From Sphagnum compactum (Eukaryota > Bryophyta > Sphagnopsida > Sphagnales), in NCBI GenBank assembly GCA_965153455.1, contig OZ234499.1:18968271-19032270 (forward strand): a stretch of DNA of 64,000 nucleotides, given 5' to 3'. Positions 47,421 to 59,640 of the stretch are shown piece by piece (within the stretch, counting starts at the first letter, position 1; each line of letters opens with the position of its first letter). The notes beneath the pieces are model-generated. The model was given only the letters and a program-made list of their open reading frames with translations, made no database searches and was not told where the DNA came from. The position numbers and the translations under genes were made by a program.

Positions 47421-49500
47421 TTTCATTTGACACTATTTTGAACTCTTGTGGTTTTGTTGCAACCTCTTGTTTTATTGCATTTTCGATGCATTTCCAATTA
47501 CTTGAATTCTAGAGTATTTATTGTTTTTCCATTGAACATATTTCCTTGTAGTTCAACAAGATGCAATGTTTTTGTCCTTGGTGATGAATGAAATATTTCA
47601 CTTGAAATGTAATACCAATTTTAATTCTTTCATGGTTTCCTTCTAGATGTTTCTAATAAAATGATTTCCAACAATTGGTTGGATGTTTTTTTATCTATTG
47701 ACCATTTGTGCCCATTCATCCAACATTTAATTTTCATCCATGATTTATATCCATTTTCCCAAATCAAAGTTGAAGGCTCAAGTTAGCTCTAAGTTCAATG
47801 TTTTTCATTCTTGTAGTGAGAACAAGCCATTATTTATAAACTTGGAAAAAAGAACAAAGAAAAACTTATCCATGAGCAACTAACAAATAAATGGACACCC
47901 AACTTAATACGAGTCAAAATGGTAATCCAATTAAGTGGACATTATGGGGAGAACAATGATGCCCAAATGAAATGCAAAAGGGAAAATAAAATTTGATTAA
48001 TGGCAATTGAAAAAAAAAATGAAATGTAGATGAAACCATGTTATGTGTCAAAATAATGAAGTATGAACGTACAGAGAATGTTTATACATAATGTGAATGT
48101 GCATGTTGTTGTGGATGTTTTGGTAAAATTCAAAAGCCAACAATTTGATAACAAAATTTTATAGTTCCAAATTTAAATCAAGTCTAGCTTTATAACCTAT
48201 ACTAGAATAACCTTATAAATTCAAAGATTACAAACCATGTACATATTGTAAAACATCATCATCAAGACAAAATCTTTAAATCTTTCAAGTAAACAATGAA
48301 AATTGAAAAATTTTGAGTGAAAGAAGAATTTACAACCTCCTATTGAGCTCGAGAATTTTCGTTGTGACCAATATGCTCCCCAACTGGACTCAAATGGAAA
48401 GCTTTCATAACTTTCAAGCCACCAAGGAGTTTAAAGGAAACAATGGTGAGGAGACACACGCCACCCTTGTTATTGCCAACAATATTTTCACAACATTGGT
48501 ATTAGAACAAAAACTATCTACTTATTGGCAACAATATTTTTCCCAATGATATCAAAACAAAAACTATTTATTTGTAAACATTGAAAAGGGATGCTTGAAA
48601 AACACAAAAGGGCATTGGTAGAAGACCCAAAAAGACATTGCATGAAACCTTTTTTGTTTCACCAAGTCCCATTTTGACTAGTTACTGAACATGTAATTGC
48701 CTCAAATGAGAGACAACTTGATATGAGAACAACGAAAGAACGCGAGGCAAAGAGGGGAAAAAAAGTCCTTGCTTGAACCCTTCACCAACCATAACGGAAA
48801 AAGGGAGGGTGAAAAAAAGAAAGAAATATTGTTTGAACCCCTCTTTACGACCACAAAAGGGGAAAAAGGGAAAGAAAGAAAACTTGCTTGAACCTTTACC
48901 TAGGTAGCAACAAAAGCCAAGAACGGGAAGAATAAATAATTTTTTTCTTTGGTATGGGTGCCCACAAAGGCATGGATGAGGGAAAAAAGAAAAAACCTTG
49001 CTTTGATGCCTCCAAATGCAGTTAGTGATTTAAGCTATTTTTTGAAATTAGTTTAATATGTCAATAACGTTTCATTAGAGATCTCAATAATTTCCAATAT
49101 TAAAAATCCAATTTAAATCACATAAAAAACTTAATTTTAAACATGTTATGATGCCATGAATTATAAATCATTCAATAGACCGTCTTTGTCCTGTTAAACA
49201 TTGTCAAAGAAAACAAACCAAATGAAACAACCACCATTCCATGTTTTCTTTCGAAGGGCAAAGATATATTAAAAATATATATATTAGCGACGACCAATAT
49301 CAATTAACCTTGAACAATTATATACATTGGGAGAGCAAACTTCTATTTGGGGGAAATTTCCAAAGTTCTAGAATTTTTTTTGTGATGAATTGATCAAAGC
49401 GATCCATTGCAAAAAAAAAAAAAAAGACTTGAGAAGTAACCCTCAACGTGCATTGAAGATGCCCAACTTTTTTCCCATCGCAGGGGGGAAGGGCAAATGG

Positions 49501-51540
49501 GAATAATAACATGTATCATATGCAATATGGTGAGGGGTATCACTTTAAATGTGATGTGATTTGTTTCTCGATGGGTTCAAAATGTTACAAATTTTTGCGG
49601 GTCGGACAGTCGTTCATTCGCGTGCACACACCCACCCGGGACCGTCACGAATCGAAGATGAGCCAAAATGTTGTGGTCAGTGTTACGACCAACGAAACAC
49701 CTTTGTTTCCTTTCTCTGCACGATCGAGGCAAAACATAAACATACCCAAAGTGGCTGTCTGCTCAAAGAAAACTCCGGAGGCTCTTAATTTTTCAGAGAT
49801 TTCAGCGATCAAAGGATGGTATGGATCAGGCTGTAAAATTTTTTGCACCTCATCAACTCATAAAGAACAATTAGACCTTCCACGGTATAATTAGAGGGCG
49901 TCCTACCCTCGGTAAAATGCAAGCATGCTAGAAAGCCACCGGTCCTCTCGGGATCGTGCATTGCCTCGAAGAGATTGTTTTGGATGGACCCTTAAGGTAT
50001 GCATCCCCTCAAAGTTCGGAAGCTAAAAGAGAATGACATAAAGCACGAACTACCACCTGCTGCAATGCAATGTCCGGTCATTCTCTGCTGCAGCTCGATC
50101 GATCAAGCTGTATGCAAAGAGCTGCAGGAACTCGGTGCTGGGCTACTTCTTCTTCGGGGTGGTGCGAGCCCGAGAGTTCACCCATCGGACTGCCGAAACG
50201 AACATCAATGGAGATCGGCAACAAGAAGTAAAGTAGTTCGAGTCAATGCCAATCATGTTCAGTTTGCGAGGGATGACTTGGGGTCATCGGTTTTATCCTC
50301 TCCCCATCAGACTCAGCCAGGTCTTAGAGATTCTACTGTTCCAAGTTTCTCATGTGGAACCTTCGTTCATTTCCAGACACGACTGCATGTTTGTTTCTTC
50401 GACCAACCATGCGTTCGGTTGCACTCGATCGATCACCGCTACGCAACACGTACAGATTGCAGCTGTCTCCTCCCCTAGCATCGCTACACCAAAGAAGAAT
50501 GGAAAGAAGCAAGTAAGGTATGTAGTTACAGCCTACAAACCAAATCTAAAGCATCACACATCTACAATGCGAGTCGGGTCAAAAGAGAAACCTAAGCCCT
50601 CTACAGGTGAATAATCGATCATGAGAGTGCTACGGTATGTTTCCATGCATTGGGTGCTTGTGCCTTTTGCCTAACCTTTCGCCCACTCAATTAAAACTTA
50701 ATCTGTTTTTCCTTTGAGTTGAAAGAACTTGGTTAAGCACAAGATTCACCCATCATTGGGATACTTCACTTGATGCATTGGGGCAGGCTTTAGTCCGAAT
50801 GGTCAAAAAAATGCTCTCCAACTTCTTAGAGGAAAATCATGATCAAATATGAACAAGCAGCATGGCCTCACCGGCATCCAGTGTTTTGAAGTGTGATCAC
50901 AGCCTCCTCCTCAACAACACCGATTTGAAACAAAAACCTGGAGAGAAGAAAACCAGAACAGTTTCTTCCAGATCTAGAATTCCAGTCCTTGATTCAACTC
51001 ACGATGGGTTTACCACACAAATCTGTACAATTGGACCCAGACTGCTCGCACAAAAGAATGTGGGATTTTCTCATCAAGATCAGAAATTTGTGTCCACAAC
51101 AAACCAATATACCATGGGTTGGTTGTCTCTGTATTCTACCACTAACAGCTTGGCAGAGCACAAAAGCTGTACCCTTCCTCAAGCTGATCACTGATGCTGC
51201 TGTTGATAATATACCAGCCTCAAGCAAAGCATCGTAGCATCTCTATCAAAAACCGACCCAAATAAAACAATGATGCACGCAGGAACTAAGTTTGAAATCT
51301 GGCATGTTGCTAGTCAACAATGTTAAGCTTGAGAACTTGCTGCAGATCTGCTCATCTCTTATCAAATGGCAGGCAAAACAGTACACCCATGAGTTGATGA
51401 AACACTGACTTGCCAAGTTCGAATATGAATGCACCCTCAAGAGATCACCGCTGTACCCATGAGCTACAAGAAAAATGCTTCCTAACAAGAGTCACTTGCA
51501 GAGAAAGCTGGAAAATGAATCTCAGTCGCAAAGCTCAATT
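49501..51540. other. Mixed-composition stretch, no gene assigned
   Basis: Plus-strand frames up to 159 codons (49999-50478) and 122 codons (50246-50614, basic Ser/Thr-rich end) and 110 codons (50862-51194) overlap one another. None has a recognised domain. The last ~300 bp could be the 3' untranslated region of the minus-strand gene ending at 51544. Confidence 0.4.
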
Positions 51541-51543
51541 TCT

Positions 51544-52297
51544 CTAATTCCCGAGCTCAGGTGGAAAGATGGAACCAGTGGCATCAAAAAAATCATGGGG
51601 TGTACAAAGGACCATGTCGATATGTAGTAATAACTTGCTTAATACTACTAGATTAGGAAGTAACAGATCAAGAAAGAATTCCGAGTTGTCTACATGACAG
51701 TTTGCGATTCTGGGATTTGTGATTGCAGAGAGGAGGTTGATGTCCGGCATCTCAATTTCAGGTTCACAACAGCTACTTGACATCAACGGCTGCTCCAAAT
51801 ACTCTGCACCCAGATCTTGCAGCTCTCGTGTCTCCTGGATTGTCTCCCTCTTTGATAAGTCAAACTCATTGCTGATCTTCATGCAGCTATTGCTTGTCAT
51901 CATCTCCTTCTCAGAAGGCAAAGGTTCGAGCTCAAGACAATCTGTTTCCAACGATGACAGACCCGTTCCATTGTTACTCGGCCGATCGACCCTTGATCTC
52001 TTTTTTGGTGCGGTTGCATCACTTCTTGATTGTTGCAGCAGATCTGGAAGTTCATCACCATTAAGCTCCTTCGAATTTGCTGAGTAACCATTTGATCCCG
52101 ACCTTGAATTTGCCGTTGCTCCAGTCCTACTGGCCGCTGCTGGTGCAAGTGCATCATATGGTACAGGAAATGGGATTTTGGAGGGATGGTTTTGGAATGG
52201 TTTCAACACATCTTTGCCAAATTCCTCTTGCTCTTTGTAGCTCTCCCACATCTGGTCTGCCCGATTCTGCCTGCCATTCTGTGAGCTCGATCTCCTC
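51544..52297 (-). CDS. Unknown Ser/Asn-rich acidic protein, probable last exon
   Basis: An open minus-strand frame of ~250 codons follows a consensus acceptor (CAG at 52300-52298). It begins EEIELTEWQNRADQMWESYK, continues to KDVLKPF and PSKIPFPVPYDALAPAAAS, then a low-complexity Ser/Asn/Gly region with a basic KKRSR cluster that could be a nuclear signal. Later come acidic segments (ELPDLL, LGAEYLEQPL, EPEIEMPDINLL). The first methionine in frame is at 52251 but the frame is clearly coding before it. The composition suggests a nuclear regulatory protein. I cannot name the family. Upstream exons should lie beyond 52.3 kb, where an LTR insertion occurs. Confidence 0.5.
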
Positions 52298-52521
52298 CTG
52301 AACCGGACGTGTCAAAATTCATGATCTCTCTCCATCTCTCTCCCGGCACCTTAAGGTATGATCCTCCTAATCAATCTCGACTCTACTTTTTCCCGTTCTT
52401 CCTCCCTTTTTAGGTTCCCCCCTCATTTACCCAAATACACAACTCTTTCACCCAATTCCCCAATTCTTCTCTTGAAAACAACCAACAAAGCCTTGTTGGC
52501 CACAGCTCTCAAAAGCTGGAC

Positions 52522-52668
52522 TCATTCATTCCAGCCTTCAGTCGCAGAGTAATCTTCGTCCCAGACCTGGACATCATTGCCACGATAGGTGATGCGCAAA
52601 GCACCTTTAAGCGGACCCATTTTGCCTTTCCCCCGTCTTCGAATGGAACTTGTTGTTCGCATAGATTC
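52522..52668 (-). other. Coding-like C-terminal fragment next to the LTR
   Basis: The minus-strand frame encodes IRRRGKGKMGPLKGALRITY, then DVQVWDEDYSATEGWNE and a stop. It looks like a true protein end. It is cut by the LTR start at 52669, beyond which the frame continues only as LTR sequence. Family not recognised. Confidence 0.35.
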
Positions 52669-53565
52669 TGTCACAACCCTAACTTTGGGCTCGCGACCAA
52701 GGCAAAGGGAATTGCAAGGGTGCGGGTCAAGAGGAAGCCCGGGAGTTAAGCCAAGAGAAATCCCGGGAGTTGAGCTAAGAGGATGCCCGGGAGTTAAGGC
52801 AAGAGGAAGCCCGGGAGTCGCATCACATACTCCCGGGAGTGTTAGAAAGTGTGAGGGAGTATGAGGGAGTGAACCCTCACACTCCCAAGGCAACTCCCAC
52901 TTGGGGAGATGGAGTCCCGGTGGACTCCCGAAACTTCAGAGAGCGATTGCAGGGGTCAAACCTCAATTTCTTGTGACGTTCTTTATATCATTGGAAAGCT
53001 CTTGGAGCGTAGATGTCTAAAATGGGCTCGCGTGGCTCATTTGAATCTCTGAAACACAAGTTATGGCCAAAAGAAGGGTCGGGAGTCGAACTGCCAGTTT
53101 GACTCCCGACCACTAAAAGTCGGGAATCGACCCGATTTACTTAGCTGCAGGGGGCGTGCCACATATCGTTGGAAAGCTCTTGACGAGAGCTACAACTTTG
53201 CTTCAGACCGCATTGCCATCCGAGGTCTGCTCGCAATGTTATGGGGCTTCAAAGTCGCGAGAGTCCCATTTGGCGCGATTTCGGGACTCCCACGCGGGAG
53301 TCCCGGGAAAAATAGCCATTTGGATGTAGCCTCCGTGGAGAGCTGCAGAGTATACTATAAGGGGGAAGGTGGTGGCTTCCCCCAAGTCCGGGCCGTGGTG
53401 AGTCTTGTGTGTCCGTGTTGCCCGTGGCTCGTCCTAGCACCAAAGGTGCTCCAACTATGCACTAACCACTTTGTGTGGGTTGTGTGCAGGCCCGTGTGAG
53501 TGAATAAGCTTGTCAATTCTTCCTAGTCCCATCCCGGAGCTCCAACACGCCCCTCTACCCCTCCA
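52669..53565 (+). mobile_element. Solo LTR (Ty3-type, long subfamily, 897 bp)
   Basis: Starts TGTCACAACCCTAAC and ends CCTCTACCCCTCCA. It contains five reiterated 'cccgggagtt.ag' phrases (52735-52830), the 15-bp palindrome at 53088-53120 and a TATA-like ACTATAAGGGGG at 53354-53365. It is in plus orientation, opposite to the other three LTRs. No internal retrotransposon sequence adjoins it. Confidence 0.8.
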
Positions 53566-53640
53566 AGTGTTGTGAGCTAGGGAGCGGCTCCAAGTTCCAA
53601 CTCCTTCCGCATTGCCGCATACTTGGACCCTCAAGTGGGT

Positions 53641-55036
53641 CTACAAGGAACTTGGGAGCGCGTCAGATTCATTCAGAGCTCGATTGATTCGAGACAGATT
53701 TACTTGTCGAACTGTGTATTGGGAGAGCGTCTGTTTCCGAAGGTACAATGCGCAACCCAATTGCCGTCCTTCCCCTCGGATGGGCATGGTGCAATGTTGA
53801 AGCCATGTAGACCGGAAGAGTATGACAGTCCCTTGCCTGGGCCGGAAAAACAATTTGTGCGTTGGAAACATAAATTGCCCTCCTGATGTTACTTCTCATG
53901 TCCAACCCCAACCGAGTTCCCAACAAAGAAATGTGAGTAGGAAGGTATGCAATCATTTTTTTTCCCCTTCCACAAGGTTCATAGTGTTTAAAATAAACAA
54001 AAGTTGCAAAGAACACTCACCTTCCAAAAACCAGGAGATCACAGAATTGCACAAGTCCCTGTCAGTATGCGGTGTGGACTGGTAGTTTTCAGTGACCGCC
54101 ATGGCTGTGAAACAACTTCTTCCCACTCTACAGGTGCCAAATGGTAATTCCTCAGGGAAAAAGCTGTCCAACTCTCTCAACCACGACTCAAGCTGCGGAC
54201 GCAAATTTGTCTGCACAAATTTTTTGGCCTAAGCATCCGCAGACCGTTCCAGTTCCTCCTGCGACCAGGTCCCTTTGTCTCCTGCGTTTCTTTTCGTGAT
54301 GTGCCGGTACCTGGAAGGAAAGAACTTCACGCGCCATGAGGAAAAAAAAAGTAAAATAAAAATTTATGAATGAGCATCCATCCTGGTTACAGAGTATCGA
54401 CCTGTCCACAGTGAGATCGCCACGACAAAACCTGTGCCCAAACAACGCCATTTGAGACTCCGGAGAACAGGTGCGAAGCATGGTGCCGCCATACCGAAAG
54501 AGATCTCCTAAGGTCTGAACGTGCTCCGAAGCTTCAATCGATGGAACAAATGCATGCAAAATGATGGCCACCATCTCCCCATTGTGGATCAACATAGAGT
54601 CTTCACAGATCTCTTGAAAATCCTCGAGATTTGAATAATGTCCCTTGTTTTCCTCTGGAGATGAGGTCGGGATGCCCATGCCTATTACCTTACGCACGGA
54701 GTCCGGGACACTATGCCCGGCAGCACGAATGTCGAATAATGGAGGCACTTTCCTGGGCTCCCCAATGCTTAGTGAAGCTCAATTTTGTGTTCCTAACAAC
54801 AATCCGTATCAAATTACGAGGAGTACCTTCACAATCGAGTTAAAAAAAGAAAAAAACCTTGAGCTGGACAATACGAGGTTATCGTCAGGAGGCCCTTACC
54901 ATTCTAGAGGTGGAAGTTCCACCGTCACAAGGCTACCGAACGGGTCCCCGGCCGCGTTGAATGCATATTGGTCTCTCATCGCCAAAGGCTTGGGCTCCCC
55001 CCACAGCGCAACCGCGAGGGGTTTAGGATGTTGACC
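53641..55036 (-). pseudogene. 2-oxoglutarate/Fe(II) dioxygenase-like gene, four exons, with lesions
   Basis: Minus-strand exons with good splice sites: 55036-54900 (GQHPKPLAVALWGEPKPLAM ... ELPPLEW; donor G|GTAAGG), 54792-54402, 54310-54021 (donor AG|GTGAGT) and 53882-53641. Exon 3 contains CFTAMAVTENYQSTPHTDRD, where H-T-D fits the metal-binding HxD. Exon 4 joins in frame to give SWFLEGGQFMFP, then RPRQGTVILFRSTWLQHCT, with the distal His, and QLGCALYLRKQ. This is the double-stranded beta-helix core of the superfamily. The closest style I know is the TET/JBP-like and transposon-borne dioxygenases of algae, mosses and fungi, which oxidise 5-methylcytosine, but the substrate here is unknown. 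Lesions are an in-frame TAG at 54231-54229 and an apparent one-base shift in exon 2 near 54750. It may therefore be a recent pseudogene, or my exon limits may be off. Confidence 0.7.
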
Positions 55037-56100
55037 CTGCCAACAACATACCTCAGAACAAAGACCAGACAAAGAAACAAAGAAAGAGAGAAAGGGAAAA
55101 CAACAAGGAAGGACAAAGCGGGCTTACAAGAAGCTGCCCACTCGCATGACTCGAAGCAAAATCATTTGAAACCTGCTAAAAGCAAAAATCCCAAATAAGA
55201 ATCCTTCTTTAATAACCAACGCTCGAGTTCTCTTTAGAAGATCTCTAAAAGGGTAGCCTTTTACCTTCAGTAGAAAGAGAATAGGACTGACCATTTGGAG
55301 GACAAAAAACTTCTTCCGAAACTAAAAAGTCTCAAGAATCTATAAATGGGGCAAAGGACAACTCCCGGGTGAAGAGATTAGCTCAATAGAGCGCAAAATT
55401 TGTACCCATGGGGATACCGATGCATTTGTCTACACACACGTCGGGCAAAACAGAGAAACAAATTGTCTAATATGAAATCCAACCAAGAGATCAAATCTGA
55501 AGCCTCTGCAAATTTAAAGCCCAGGATTTTTTAAACAAACTGCTCTCTGCTTTTTTTTTCAGCGAGGAAAACCGATAGTTCAAAACAATTTTTGGAACCA
55601 TCAATAACTTAAAACGATGAAGCTTCAGCGTTCGACGGAACACTTTATTTATCAGAACTCTGCTACGAGCTTTTAGATCCCCTGGGTCAATTTTAGTGCA
55701 CAGAGTTAAGAAATCAAGAGACTGCAGCAGGATTCTTAAATAACAATCCTCCTTTAAGAAATAACATGACCATGATGGGAATCGACAGAACTAGGGGAAA
55801 CAACAACAAGCACATCCAGAGGGAATAATTTTACTAACTTGAGGAGCACGGGTAGATGTACCCAACGCCCCATAGCTAAAAAACTCTTGACCAGACGTTT
55901 TAGCATATTTGCAAGGAACGAAGGGAAGGGATCAACACTTTCCAACGAGCAGAGGAAGACAGTCCAACACAGAAGGAAGGCTCAAAATGGAAGAGAGACT
56001 CAAACTATCCGTAGGAGAAGAAACTAGTCGGTCCCTTCTGGGACCTGGAGTGGAGGTAGGCCAAACACCAGTCCTTTATGGACTATGTCCATCTCTCTCT
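55037..56100. other. Stretch without recognised gene
   Basis: May contain further upstream exons of the dioxygenase-like gene, but no family signature is visible. Confidence 0.4.
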
Positions 56101-56104
56101 CAAG

Positions 56105-56320
56105 TAGAGTAGTACTGCTCCTGCAGCACTAACCTAATCATCGTCAGCTCGGGTCACTAGAGAGAGTCGACACTGACAGTAATACTGCTCTTGCAGCACC
56201 TAGCTGAATGTTGTCAGCTCGGGTCACCAGAGAGAGTCGACACGGACAGTAGTACTACTCTTGCAGCACTGAACAGAACGTTGTGAGCTTGGGTCACTAG
56301 AGAGAGTCGACACAGACAGA
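56105..56320. repeat. 70-bp tandem repeat, three units
   Basis: GTCGACAC recurs at 56166, 56236 and 56306. Each unit contains 'tactgctc.tgcagcac' and 'gggtcac.agagagagtcgacac'. Confidence 0.9.
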
Positions 56321-56659
56321 GCGGATGATGCTATCACACTCTTCCTCTGCAATATTACCTAGTCATTACCGTTTAAGAAGAGGTGAGGACTTCCAAAAAT
56401 TTCACATAGCCTGTTGTCTCCAGCAACTACAAACACACTGAATGATTGCCAGTCACAGCACGAGACTTGGAAAAAAGAACGTGGTAATTTGGAACAGTTG
56501 GACTATTGACAGGATCTTAACAGAGTGTTGTTCTCTAACGTTGTAGACCAAGCTGCCTAGGAAACTGCATACTGCTCAGCCTACACTACATGGGGGGGGG
56601 ATAAACAAGCCAGCAGGACTTGCAAAATCACTGGCATACATAAGTTTTCTTCAGCGCCT

Positions 56660-57100
56660 GGACGCTTTTCTGCGACTGATGTCCACAGACATGTCTCTGA
56701 TGGATTTAATGATACAAACGAGATCGGAGGGGATTTTCACAAGAGCCCTGTGAATTACATGGCCTTGGACTTCTTGTGCAACTCTAGCTAGCTCACCTTT
56801 TTCTTTTCCCAAAACGAACATTGCTGCTAGTACTGAGAAGCGGCATGCAGTTTGCAAGAGCCATTCATTGTGCCCTTCATCGGTACCTAACATATTTATT
56901 AAAAAAAACAATTCCCCAATAACAGGGCAACACAAGCCTCAACGCCTTGATTGTTTTTATAAAAGAATTGTGGACTCTGAACAAATTCCCATCTAGCTTA
57001 TTAAGTGGTTTCAATGATATTCCATCAGCCAACAAGGGCACAGTGACTTGAGAGCCTTTGGGCGAACCCAAGCGTCCATTTAAATCAATTCTAAGCATTA
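56660..57100 (-). other. Possible exons of an unknown minus-strand gene
   Basis: Two coding-like blocks: 57098-56940 (RIDLNGRLGSPKGSQVTVPL, then LADGISLKPLNKLDGNLF and RVHNSFIKTIKAL) and 56890-56655 (GTDEGHNEWLLQTACRFSVL, then KGELARVAQEVQGHVIHRAL). The second starts after an AG acceptor. The composition is that of a helical cytosolic protein. I do not recognise the family. Confidence 0.35.
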
Positions 57101-59640
57101 CAAATATCCCATGCTTAGACTAAATCAGGGTGTCTGAGTTCAGATTTAACATTTTGTGGTCTTAATATGGCCACTAAGAGGCCTCACTCAAAAAGGTCAA
57201 GGTACCAACATGGGTACTGTTCACCCTGGCCAACTTGCAGCGCCTACACCGATGACTGGTTGGTCACCTTCAGCCCAGCTTGGAAAGTGTTCTAAATGAT
57301 GCCAGGTGGCACTTTGAAGATTCAGCTTGCGTTTTGAGCCCCTAGGCCTACCTCCACCAACAAAAACAGAGATCGTGAGATCTCTGCCTACGAAAGAGGG
57401 CACTGGACGAGAAATAACGAAGAGCATTATCACTCGTTATAAAATTACTCGGAAATTTGGACAATTGTAAAGCCCAGCCAACAGGAGGACCAAGAACAAA
57501 AGGAGAAAAGTGAGACAGCAACAAAAGCATACGAACCAGATTCTTGGTCGTATACTTGGAGAGAAAAATAATAGAATACTTACCCTGAGACATAAGAAAA
57601 GAAAGGAATACCAGCCTTCATTTGGAAATTCTGTAGCCAAAAAATTTGGGAGGATAAAGGTGAGGGACCCCTCTGTGATTTAGTTGCACATCATCGGGAG
57701 GGGAACCAGTCTCCTCGGAAACCGGCAAGGGAGGAGGAAAACTTCCAGCAACAACGGGAAGAACTTTAAAAGGAACCCGCAGACTTTGTTGTTAAGGCGA
57801 GCAAACGAAGGTTTACTGCCCTATCTCCACAACATTGCAAAAGCTTGATGCACCCTTAAGGTATGAACGTCCTATTAAGGTTTGACTTGCCTATTAAGTT
57901 GTGACCTCTTGGAAAGAAAGTGTGCAAAGGACTCATCCATTCTCTTTCCAATTGAGAGGCAACGACCTTGAACAAGTCCAAATCAAAACAACCTTCAGAA
58001 TCTAAGGAATTCCCGCCTACCTTCTATTCAGAAAAAGCTCTGAAGGAATGGAAACCCTGTTTGCAACGGCAGCATATAGTGGCTTATTGATCCAGAAGTC
58101 TTTTCTTGCAATATTCCATGAAATATCCTGCCTCAGAAGAGCTGATCCTACTACTATGGTTGTCATTACATGACTTTATACAGTGGTCCACTACATACCC
58201 CAGCTTCCAAAGACGGGTATCACACAGCTGCACATATTTCCCCATTTGCCCACTTCGTTTTTGAGGAGAGCCCAGTAAAAAGTAGGGGTCTCTTCAACTT
58301 TTTCTTCATTCAAGAAAGAAGGAAAGGACACTAAAAGCTGAAACCATGGACAACCGCGAAAAAAGGGGTTGTCTCTTGTTGCAATCTGTGCCCAATTGCC
58401 ATGACTAAAGTCTAAACAAAAATATTACAAATTCTGATCAAGGAGCAGAGACAGTGGATGCCACCTCCCAGTCCTTTGGTAAGGTGGTAAGCTCCAGCAT
58501 TCATCTACTGTACTGGTATGTGACCCGAGAACATGTAAGAGAGAGAGAGCTACATTTGACAAAATTGCAGACAGATTAGTAGATGGTGGGATAAGAGAAA
58601 AGGGAGACTGGTAACATCCTATCATGCCCGAAGATAAGCAGGACCACCTGCACTGGTTGTGTAAACTAAGGAAAAATAACTGGAAAGGTACACTGTACAT
58701 CTAGCTGATGCATCCTCAAGGAATGAGAATACAACGCATGTGCTTAAGGACAATACAATGAAACAAGAGTAGAAAGTTGTACATCTTTGAAAGATGAAGC
58801 CGGATTAAACCGAAGCCCCACAGGTACTGGTAACGGGTAACACAGAAACTCGCCGGATGAGATTTGGATCTATTCCTAGACACTCCATCTCTATATGGGT
58901 CTAGTTTACACTATTTGGAAATGAACAGTTAGTGAAAAACAGGGGATGTTAGTGGGCTGTGCTAGGTTTTTTGTTGCTACCCATGAAGTTGCTGCAAAGT
59001 TCCAAGTGCATAGTCACAATTCAACAAACACATTATCAATCTTCTCATGGATCTGTTAGTTTAATCCTCTCAGCAAGCCTCCCTACATTCAGTTCCAGAA
59101 GCAGCACTACCTGTATCCATGCTAGCCTCTAAAACCTTCTAGTGCAATATAAATCTGGTATTGCAAAACATTGGGTTACTTAGATCAAAATACACGGTTC
59201 CAGATGTCTATGAGTTGGTGCAACCCCTATCTCACCCTTCAAGTTCTTGAGGGCGGCCAGGTGCCAACGCTGACGAAATTTTCTTCTCACCTCCTCCCTC
59301 CTTTTGGCGGGCGACAAAAACCTGTGACGATAGTGGATCACACTTTGAATAGCAATTCAGAAAAAATGCTCTTATGCAGGGTGTGTCTAACTCTCACCAG
59401 ATTTCCAACAGCATTCGTACGTTGTTCTTTTCATGGTTCTATTACCACAAGGGTCAGGAAAGTACGGAGAATTGGTTGGCCAAGACAGGGCCTTCCTCAC
59501 AAACACCAGGAATGAATTGCCTAAACTCCCCTCTGAATCCTCGACCAATGCTTCCACCCCTGTACCACCATGAAAAAACATGTGAAAAAATGCTGAAAAC
59601 CAAAGTACCATTTTTCCTCATGTTCTGTTTTCGGGACAGA
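57101..59640. other. Stretch without recognised gene
   Basis: Only short frames on both strands without signatures. It could be intron of an unknown minus-strand gene whose exon-like blocks lie at 56.7-57.1 kb and perhaps 63.7-64.0 kb. Confidence 0.4.

Larger units (their letters stand above)
45175..49500. other. AT-rich repeat-bearing stretch without recognised gene
   Basis: It contains a dispersed ~180-bp repeat in two copies (about 45600-45775 and 47240-47420), and a 55-bp tandem duplication at 46980-47090 (landmark GGAGAGGT.A). Loose ~80-bp iterations with 'gcttgaaccc...aaaggg' lie at 48650-49010. The frame at 48313-48549 has no recognised domain. Confidence 0.5.

Noticed and set aside
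52522-52893. 123-codon minus-strand frame taken as one gene
   Set aside because: Residues encoded above 52668 are LTR sequence with Pro-Gly repeats; only the C-terminal part looks coding.
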